From contig JAMWFC010000055.1 of the NCBI GenBank assembly GCA_027475525.1, positions 434,001 through 498,000 of the forward strand: a stretch of 64,000 nt of DNA, read 5' to 3'. Below the pieces are notes generated by a model. The model was given only the letters and a program-made list of their open reading frames with translations, did no database searches and was not told the DNA's origin. Positions 23,216-31,403 of the stretch are shown here, piece after piece (the stretch's first letter is position 1; each line of letters opens with the position of its first letter). The DNA is from Macrolepiota albuminosa (Eukaryota; Basidiomycota; Agaricomycetes; Agaricales; Agaricaceae). Position numbers and translations under genes: made by a program.

Positions 23216-24590
23216 ATGTATATGTTGCCTTTCACATTCTTTCTCTTCTCTTCGTACTCCCTCATCAATGCTAGCTCTTTGAACTCGGGTGATTCCTGCA
23301 ATCAGGCTGAGAACCGTCTGCAGGCTGGCACATACCAGTTTTGGGACGAATGCAACTCGCAGACCTTCTGTTCTTCTGCTGGAAAATGTGAGCCAAAGGG
23401 ATGTAGGAAGGATGATTTTCCATTCGGTTACCCTGATGACGCCAAATTTCCTCCGAAATGTCCCAAGGGCCAATTTTGTCCTGACGAAGAAGATCAATGT
23501 CAAACCCTCCTCTCTGTGGGAAGTCCTTGTCAACTCAATCGTGATGGTAAATTTGCCGAATCTCAAGCGTGTTTGGACACAAGTGACTATTTCCGCAGAC
23601 CAGTGCGAGCCGCCTCCCAACTTTAAGGAGCTTGCTGATACCACAGGGCGTGGTCTCAATGTTAATGGATCAGTGTGCCTGAACTCTGTATGCTTGTCAG
23701 TACTCGGTCGTTTCTACATTCATAGTATTAATTTGAATCTGCAGATGGGCCAATAAGACTCTTGGCGTGGATTGTACCGTCGAAAACACAGCATATATCG
23801 CATATGGTGCCAACTCTGAGTTTATCGATATTGTCTCTCGGTATGAAATTTAATCCCAGCACGTTTACAATACCTTAATCTTTGCAGAGGCGATTGCCGT
23901 CTTGGACTGTACTGTGATGCCGCACAGAAAGTTTGTATGAATGAGAAGGCTCTAGGAGAAGCCTGTACTGCCGACAAAGAGTAAGCATTGGTCAGCTCAA
24001 CTTTTGAAATGGTTCTCATTATCGTGTTTCCAGGTGCTCGTCATGGAATTGCTTGGCGTCTGGTGTTTGTGGTGTTAGTGAATCTGTTCCACATCATTTT
24101 GCAGTGTGGGTCTACGTTGTCGTCGGGCTCGGAATATTCGGAGGTGATTTTCATGCTTGCGTGCCATGAACTAGTGTTAATTATGTCTAGGAATGTTTGG
24201 TACCCTTTTCGCTCTCTTTTTCACGCATAGAAAACAACGTGACGAGGAGCGAGAGAAACGTTTCCAGTACTGGCGTGAACAGGTACCGTTGGTCATTGTC
24301 TGTCCTAGTACATGTTTTCTAACTCTGTCTAGAATGCTTTCCATCAGAATCTTTTGCAAATGAGGGAAACCGCCCGTGCGTCCATCCTATCGTTGCCAGG
24401 AAATGGGAATAGCACCCGGAGTACCATGTATAGCCGCGACGGGGCTTTTTCAGATGATGCTCAGGCGCCAATCCTTCACCACACAGCCCCGAAGGCTTCT
24501 GGGCTACGACACTACCTCTCAGATGACGGGAGTTCAGGATACGATGATGGACTGACATATTCAGGAAAACAAGTTGACAACCGATTCTGA
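23216..24590 (+). CDS. Cys-rich single-pass membrane protein, uncharacterised
   Basis: Seven exons (23216-23546, 23599-23695, 23745-23840, 23888-23980, 24034-24143, 24191-24282, 24333-24590) sum to 1,077 nt, giving 358 residues. Residues 1-20 form a signal peptide (MYMLPFTFFLFSSYS). The outer region of about 200 residues has spaced Cys pairs (FCSSAGKCEPKGC, GDCRLGLYCD, GEACTADKECSSWNC), resembling a disulphide-knotted domain. One transmembrane segment follows (VWVYVVVGLGIFGGMFGTLF), then a positively charged cytoplasmic stretch HRKQRDEEREKRFQYW and a Ser-rich tail ending VDNRF. Topology suggests a plasma-membrane or secretory-pathway protein with an outer ligand-binding-like domain. No enzyme motif is seen and I assign no function. 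Confidence 0.85.
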
Positions 24591-24718
24591 TGGACTTGGA
24601 ATATTAATGGCTTGGACCGTTTATTATGGGTAGATTAGAATATGGCATTTGTATGTGTTGTGCAAATACCAAAGATTGCGTCACTACCTAAATTGGGACT
24701 TGGTTGTTGTCACCTTTC

Positions 24719-25617
24719 ATGTCTCCGAGACCATCCAGTTCCCCGTCGCCTCCCACTCCTCCTCCTACTCCCCCAATAGCCCTTGATGAGCGTAGCTTTC
24801 TTGCCAAGGGAAAGTACAAGGAGGTCGATCCTAGTCCTGATGCTTTTCGCGATCCGGAAACGCCGACCTACCCCCCCACTAACGATGATGCTGCGGAAAC
24901 ACACCGAATAGAGGAGGTGAGCCACTCCTGGGCAGTACAGCAGACGTGCTGCTCACAACAGCCTACAGAATCTTCGGCGATGGGACGCCGCAGAACGTCA
25001 GCGCCGCAAATCCGTACGCGATTCGATTCAGCCTACCCCTTCACTAGTCAGCAACCTCTCGAAAACAGCAAGTGTTCTCTGGTCTGACAAACGACCAAGA
25101 TACAAGCACGAATCTAGCCTCGGAAACCATGTCGCCCTCCATTCCCAAGAGAATGTCAATTCTGTTTCCATAGACGACTTGAGTGCTACCCCTACACCAA
25201 GTCCTAGTTCTAGTCCAACCCCTTCTCGAGGCTCCGACTCACAAAATCCCTTTGCAAACGCTTCAGAGTCGTTGTCCCCTTTCGCTGACAGTTCTTCATC
25301 GGGACTTCAGATGAATCGCTCGTCTTCAACACGAGTACCCCCTGGGCCTCCCATGCCGTTGGGCCTTCCACCTCCCCGCACACCCCCTCCGATACACACA
25401 GCCCCAAGCCCGACATCTCCTCTTTCTACATCGAAGCCTGCCGATACAGCTCGAGAAGATATACAGGAAACTATGTGGTGGCATGAATGGCTATGTGGAT
25501 GTAGTGAAGGTCCAGAACGTGGAGGTAATTATCAAGTACGTGTTGATTTGGTCTGCATATCGTTTGTTACTCAAATATGTATGTATGTAGTCAGGCCGCA
25601 CGAATCCATTTGAGTAG
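24719..25617 (+). CDS. Ser/Pro-rich protein with conserved-looking WWHEWLCGC..GRTNPFE tail
   Basis: Three exons, 24719-24916, 24969-25535 and 25591-25617, sum to 792 nt, giving 263 residues. The ATG at 24719 gives MSPRPSSSP; an upstream in-frame TTG was discarded. The body is mostly disordered Ser/Pro/Thr, with one charged helix LRRWDAAERQRRKSVRDS near residue 70. The only dense segment is C-terminal: ETMWWHEWLCGCSEGPERGG, then, across a 55-bp intron, SGRTNPFE at the end. The first intron's acceptor (CTACAG at 24968) was chosen because the other nearby AG puts the body in a frame that soon stops. Function unknown; the tail looks like an interaction motif. Confidence 0.78.
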
Positions 25618-26146
25618 TCTCGTCCATTTTCCCTAATTTGACGTACTTGTTTCTATGTCGTTTCTTCAACTTTCTCTCATATTAGCATTAATCTCCATGA
25701 GAGATCATAAATTACCCATTAGAGGACTCATTTATATATCTTGGTAGTAGTAATGCAATTGACAGTAGCTTCCCTTGGAAAGAACACATTGCATTAATCA
25801 AGTTCTCTTTGCCATATCATTATTGTCTCATTGTCTGTCTAAACCAAGTCATTCTAGTGAAACATTAAGTTCTCCTTATTCCTGTTCAGACACTACATGG
25901 TAGGCAGAGAGATGCATTATTCACTGCCATTAGAGTACGTACTGTACAATGATAATGCAGTTCTCTATGTGATTTCTAGGTTAGTTTACTCAACTTGACA
26001 GTCGTGCTAAAAATGCATAGAAACAATCAAATTAATAGGTTCAACCAAATGGTGCCTTGTCTATAACACTATGAGAGCTGTAAGCCAAAGGCGGGGCAAA
26101 GGACGGAATCATGAGGAACCTTAACCAAGTCCATTACATACTGATA
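25618..26146. other. AT-rich intergenic
   Basis: No coding sequence. Its right part may be the diverged outer portion of the copia LTR relic described next, but resemblance is not visible before about 26140. Confidence 0.45.
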
Positions 26147-26296
26147 CCTGAAGTTCGAATCGTCTCCAATTTTGAACTTCAGGTGCGTTACTAAAAATTA
26201 CTTACATACTTCTGCTAATCGTCTCCGATTTCGAACTTCAGATATATTGTACCATACGTATTAACAAATACATCTTGTTCCCCAATATGCTGCGAC
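26147..26296 (+). repeat. Diverged solo-LTR relic related to the copia LTR
   Basis: CCTGAAGTTCGAA (26147-26159), TTGAACTTCAGG (26172-26183) and TTCGAACTTCAG (about 26230-26241) occur in the same order and spacing as in the 339-bp copia LTR read on the minus strand, and the segment ends TGCTGCGACA at 26296, exactly the LTR terminus. TACATCTTGTT before the end also matches. Sequence between these blocks is diverged, so this is an older insertion of a related family. Confidence 0.65.
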
Positions 26297-26574
26297 AGTT
26301 ATGCTCTATCTTTGTCACATTTTTGCTATGGAAAAGGCATTTTCCATTGTTTCGAAACTTTTTTCCTTAGAAATATCTGCCCTGAAAAAGGCATGACACA
26401 TTGCTTCCTCACCATTTTCCTGAGAAAGAAGTATTGCTTGCCAGCAGTGGTTTGAAAATTGTCCTCAGAATGAAGAGTTAATTATCAGATAAGATATGGA
26501 AGTCGAATGATTTTGTGCTGAGTCATCATACCTCAGCACTTGTTTCGATCATCTGGGCGTCCTACTAATGAACC

Positions 26575-29500
26575 ATGCCTGAATATGTGTATGCACTACA
26601 TAGCTTTACTCCAGAACATGAGGATGAAGTGTCCTTTCGTGCTGGCGAGCGTATAGAAGTCATCGAGAAGGACGAGCAATACGGCGACGGGTGGTGGCAA
26701 GTATGTTCTACGATTTATCTTTCTTTAACTGTCGCGCTCGTCTGTTATACTTAAATCATTCCAACAGGGCCGCAATCTTGCAGGCCAAGTCGGTCTATTT
26801 CCCCAGAGCTATACCACAAGTGCTCCGCCTGAATTTATTGCGCCGTCTACATCTACATCCTCAACAGCCACGGAGGTCCCACCAAGCGATACCAATTCCC
26901 TTACAACCCTCCAGCCTCTAGAGGAGGAGGACAACACAGAGCCTTCCGCTGTAGCCTCTTCCAACATTGCCATACCTGTATATCAATCACACCCTCCTGC
27001 TATTTTTCTCGAAAGACAGAAGGACGCAGAACATGGGCCCGAGAACGAACGTGAGATGTCAGCGTCCATGTCGTCGCACCAACTTACTACCTCAAGCGGC
27101 GAAGGAGTTATGAAAGCCACCATGACGGACGTTCAGAAAGCCATAGAGCAACTCGGGCAGTCCAATGTTGCAGGCGACGAGGACCGGAGCTTCAGTTTTG
27201 CTAGCTCAAGGGGCGACGTCACCGAAGGGGAGACCGACACCGAGTATGATATGTCTGATGTTGATGCTCGCTCCAGCACTGCGGATGGAGAGACCTGGCA
27301 TAAGGGTGCCCGTACGAAGCTTGCGGAACGCGCGAAGAGGGCTGTGGAGGAGGCTGAGAAATTTGAGGCAATGATGAGTGGTTCAAATCGCGCGGCACCG
27401 CCGATTGAAGTTGAGATGAGCGATGAGAGTGAGAGTGAGGAGGAATATGCGAGAGGCCATGCCCGTATACCGGAGGAAGCTGAGGGTGGCGTAGGTGATC
27501 CGAGACGATTGCTTGAATTAGAGGAGCAGCAGGAGATGGTAGCGAAGGATAGTTTGTCGGTCAAGACGGGGACGATGGCACAGGAAGAGAGCACGTTTGA
27601 ATTGGAGCAGCTGAACTATGAATCGACGACTGCTACGGCAACACAGACGTCGTTTCCTGTGTTACACGCGCTTTCTTCATCTTCCCAGCTTGAGGTACAG
27701 AACCCGGTGGAATCAAAGAGCAGCAGCGATAGCAACGCAAACGACCGGGAGCGGATTCGCGAGTCCATGGACACGCGCCCCCCTTCCATATTGCCGACTC
27801 CTGCAGAACAATCTAAGCACAACAGCACCGCTTCTAATACATCCGTCTGTCCTTCAGGCTCGGGTTTGTCCCAACAGGTTCAGACTTCGTCAATTCGGAC
27901 GACGCTTGTCGACGATCAGATAGATGTTTTGAAAGATGCTGTCAAGGGAGTGGAAAAAGAGAAAAAACATCCTTCCGAATGGGAGGTCAATGAAGTCGTT
28001 GGATGGCTTAAGGGACGAGGCTTCGATCAGGATGTGTGTGAGAAGTTCACTGGTACGCCTCTCACCTACTTCTGATAAAGGACTGATTAACATCTCGTCT
28101 TGATCTGAAACAGAACAAGAAATAACAGGTGACGTCCTCCTCGAGCTCGACGTCAACCTCCTCAAGACCGAATTAGGCATAATGGCATTCGGCAAACGCA
28201 TGCGCATTGCAAATGCCATCACTGATCTTCGTCGGCCCTCTTCCTTCATCTACTCAGAAACGCATTCGGCAAACGCATGCGCATTGCAAATGCCATCACT
28301 GATCTTCGTCGGCCCTCTTCCTTCATCTACTCAGAAACTGGTGGCGGAGGTGGAAGTCCGGGCTCAATATCCTTGCAGCGGTCCCCATCGTTGATTGCGC
28401 CACATTCTCCGTTTAGTATCACACATCCGCAAGGTGCATCGGGACAGGGACAGGGACAAGGGCATTCAAGAGCACAGAGTCAAGCATATTCGACCCGTTC
28501 ATTCCCTGGTTCTGGGTCCATTGGCGTAGTGGGTGTGGGTCAGGGCTATAATTTTGCGCCGATGCAGGGAAATTCGATCGCACATGGTAATGGTAATGCG
28601 GGGTATGTCGAGAGTCCGGAACCGATGTATCATATGCCGCCGGGTAAACAGGTGCAGGGGCAATATCCTGAGCCAGTGGGTATGGGAATGTCAGCGTCGG
28701 CACCTACGATGGCGGTTAGAAACGGAAAGATCAATGTGAATCTCTAACATCCTATTAGGGAGTGTGTGGTACTAATATGGACTTCTCAAGGGACTTCCTG
28801 CCAGTATGGTGCCCTCGCCGAGTGATGGGATGTTGAAGACAGCCGTGATAGCTGTGTCGGATATTCAGGAAGAGGAGGATCGTGGGGTCGCCAGTGAAGT
28901 AAGTCACGGTTCCTTGCATCCCTTATTGCCCTTACAGCTTGACAGGGAGAATCACAAGCCGCAGGAAGTATGCGCCGCCGTCTATTTGGGCGCTCGTACG
29001 ACTCTAATAACAGCTCGAAGCTTGATTCTTCCTCTCGACATTCGAGGGACGGTTCTATCAGCGGCAAAGCCTCTCTGAGTGTCGGGACATCGCCCACCGT
29101 GCTTGAAATCGGGAAAGGGAGAGATAATGAGAAGGAGAAGAAGCCGAAGAAGAGTGGCGATGGCATCATGGGGAAGGGTACTGGGGATCGGTTGAGCATC
29201 TTCGGGAGTACGTTCGGAGGGACATTAGGAAAGGGGAGGAAGCCCCCTCCAAAGTTCCCCCAGTTTGTTCCTTATTCTTCTTTTTTTCGATGTTTTTTGA
29301 AGTCATGCGTGATGTATAGCGCGATTGATGAAGCGAGCTCGGATCATTCCCCCCTCTCATTTTTCGGACTTTCGAGTAATTCACGAAAAGTTTCTGAAAG
29401 AGAACGTCCTACAACGTCTTCCGGTACCGCTACGCCCAAGGCCAGGAGCTCCGGCAAAGAACCTCGAGACCCGGCGCTGCTTAGGAAGCGTACATCGTCT

Positions 29501-30801
29501 GTGCCTGTACCGCCGGCGAATATTACATCCAAGCCGGGATCAAGCATATTGGAGCAGATTGGTGAGGCAGATCATAAGGGGTGGATGAGGAAGAAAGGGG
29601 ATAGGTATAATACTTGGAAGTTGAGGTATTTTGTACTCAGGGGACCGGATCTATACTGTTTGAGGAGCAATAGCCCCGTGGTATGTTACTAATGCCTTTT
29701 TGATGCTTTTAACGCTAAAACTTATCATTTGTGGGGCTTTTCAGGAGACCAAAATCAAGGGATATGTGAATATTCTTGGTTATAAGGTCACGGTCGATGA
29801 GAACGTGAATCCGGGACGATATGGGTTCAGGATTGACCATGAGCATGAGAAAACTCATTACTTTAGTTCAGATGAGAAGTCGACGGTCCGAGATTGGATG
29901 AAAGCGATCATGAAGGCTACTATCGGACGGGATTACACGAGTATGTCTCCCCTTTCTTACTTCCTCGCTCCAACATTGTTATACACCCTCAGGACCTGTT
30001 ATCTCATCCTGTAACATACCTACCATCCCTCTGATGGTGGCACAGGCGATGAACCCTGCACCTAGACCTCCCTCGCCTGGTGCACGAGCCGCTACGCAAA
30101 AGGCAATGCGCCGGGAAAACACACATCAGCTTTCGACGAGGGATGCACGGGTTTTAATGGGCCTTTCGTCAACCGAAGGAGGAGCTGGTGAACGCGTTAT
30201 ACTTGAACCATTATCGACCGACCAACAGGAGGTGATTCTGCTGTCTTCGGCTTCGCAGCAGGGATCGTCTGCACCTGTGCCTGTTAGGCCTTCGAGGGAG
30301 TTAAGGAGGGTTAGCGCCAACCACACTGTATGCTTATTAATTTACATGTTACGTATTTATCTGAAAGATTTCTCGTAGCTTGTCTCCGTATCAGCAGACG
30401 ATTCCGCACTCATTGAGTGGGCAAACTCTCATCTCCCTCTCTCACACCAAATAAAGGAACCAGCCGGTTCCATCTGCGGCGGCATACACCTTCTACGCAT
30501 TGCCGAATCCATCAAAGGCAAACCGGTCTCTCCTCCAGTGCTCGAGTCAGCATTTCCACAAAGCCCAACGGATGATAAACTCGACGGGCTTTTCCAGCTG
30601 TTCGACTTCCTCCTAGACAACGACGTCAAGATGGGGAGCGTGAGCATCAACGACGTTCGTCAGGGGAAGCGCGATAAGATCATACAACTTTTGAAGGCAT
30701 TGAAGACCTGGGAGGATAAAAGAAGGACTTTAGCAACGTCGATCGGGTCAGCGAGCCCGGTATCCTCCGGAGGATTCACAGCGCCAATCACTTGGAACTG
30801 A
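26575..30801 (+). CDS. SH3-SAM-PH scaffold protein of Boi1/Boi2 type, with CH-like C-terminus
   Basis: Polarity/exocytosis scaffold by family: Boi proteins bind Cdc42-pathway partners and phosphoinositides at growth sites. N-terminal SH3: YVYALHSFTPEHEDEVSF, GDGWWQ, intron, GRNLAGQVGLFPQSY. A long acidic/Ser-rich linker follows. SAM domain: WEVNEVVGWLKGRGFDQDVCEKF, intron, ITGDVLLELDVNLLKTELGI, FGKRMRIANAI. PH domain (about 29565-29935): HKGWMRKKGDRYNTWKLRYFVL, then an intron and YGFRIDHEHEKTHYFSSDE with the closing Trp in VRDWMKAI. The last 130 residues (ALIEWANSHLPLS.., LFQLFDFLLDNDVKMG) resemble a calponin-homology fold. An intron AAT/gtgaat to ctcaag/GGA near 28735-28795, with branch-like TACTAAT, joins the halves. 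The SAM exon contains the 77-bp duplication at 28185-28338, which breaks the frame unless collapsed. Confidence 0.88.
28185..28338. repeat. 77-bp exact tandem duplication (#2), inside the SAM exon
   Basis: Copies 28185-28261 and 28262-28338, beginning GCATTCGGCAAACG. 77 is not a multiple of three, so it shifts the frame in the middle of the SAM domain; with one copy the exon reads on into a Gly-rich stretch. Confidence 0.93.
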
Positions 30802-31118
30802 TTCAGAGTCATAGGTATTGCGAGTACAACAGTATTTCATTGTGATTAAACGTTTGACAAAGTAAACACCTGTGGGGTAGCTCCGTGTGTTTGCCATTAT
30901 GGTGAAAATTCAAACTCTGTGAACTCTGTGTTCAGCACTTCTCAGAAGCCTGTTGTCGTCTCAATAATTTGTCCTGACCATAGTTGTTTTTTATAGTCTC
31001 AAGTGTGTTCAGCACTTCTCAGAAGCCTGTTGTCGTCTCAATAATTTGTCCTGACCATAGTTGTTTTTTATAGTCTCAAGGATTGATTATGGCTTCAACT
31101 GTAGATTTAACTTGCATC
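30802..31118. other. 3' flank of the SH3-SAM-PH gene
   Basis: No coding sequence. Contains the third 77-bp duplication and then the left flank of the gypsy element. Confidence 0.6.
30927..31080. repeat. 77-bp exact tandem duplication (#3)
   Basis: Copies 30927-31003 and 31004-31080, beginning TGTGTTCAGCACTT. Non-coding, just outside the gypsy element. Confidence 0.92.
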
Positions 31119-31123
31119 ACTTG
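31119..31123. repeat. Target-site duplication of the gypsy element (left)
   Basis: ACTTG directly before the left LTR, repeated at 43904-43908 directly after the right LTR. Confidence 0.92.
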
Positions 31124-31358
31124 TGTAACGAAGTTACGAAGTTTAGAGAGCTTAGTGTGCACACACGACACTGAATCAGACCAGACCGGTCTATTGACAA
31201 TGTAGTATACATGAAAAATAAGCTGCTTTGTAAGCAGCTGGGTAACTAATTATATACGAATGTAAATAATATTATATTATAATAAATATAATATAATATT
31301 TACTACTATACAGTAAGTAAAGCTATGTGGCCAACGCCACATAGCGGACTACGCTACA
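31124..31358 (-). repeat. Gypsy 3' LTR (left copy)
   Basis: 235 bp. Contains short hairpins such as AGCTGCTT/AAGCAGCT and CTATGTGGC/GCCACATAG, and an AT-only core. On the minus strand TTGGGGGGTG (31359-31368) precedes it as the likely polypurine tract. Confidence 0.93.
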
Positions 31359-31403
31359 CACCCCCCAATCAGACCGAGCTACGGTCTCGAGATAATACGA
31401 CGG

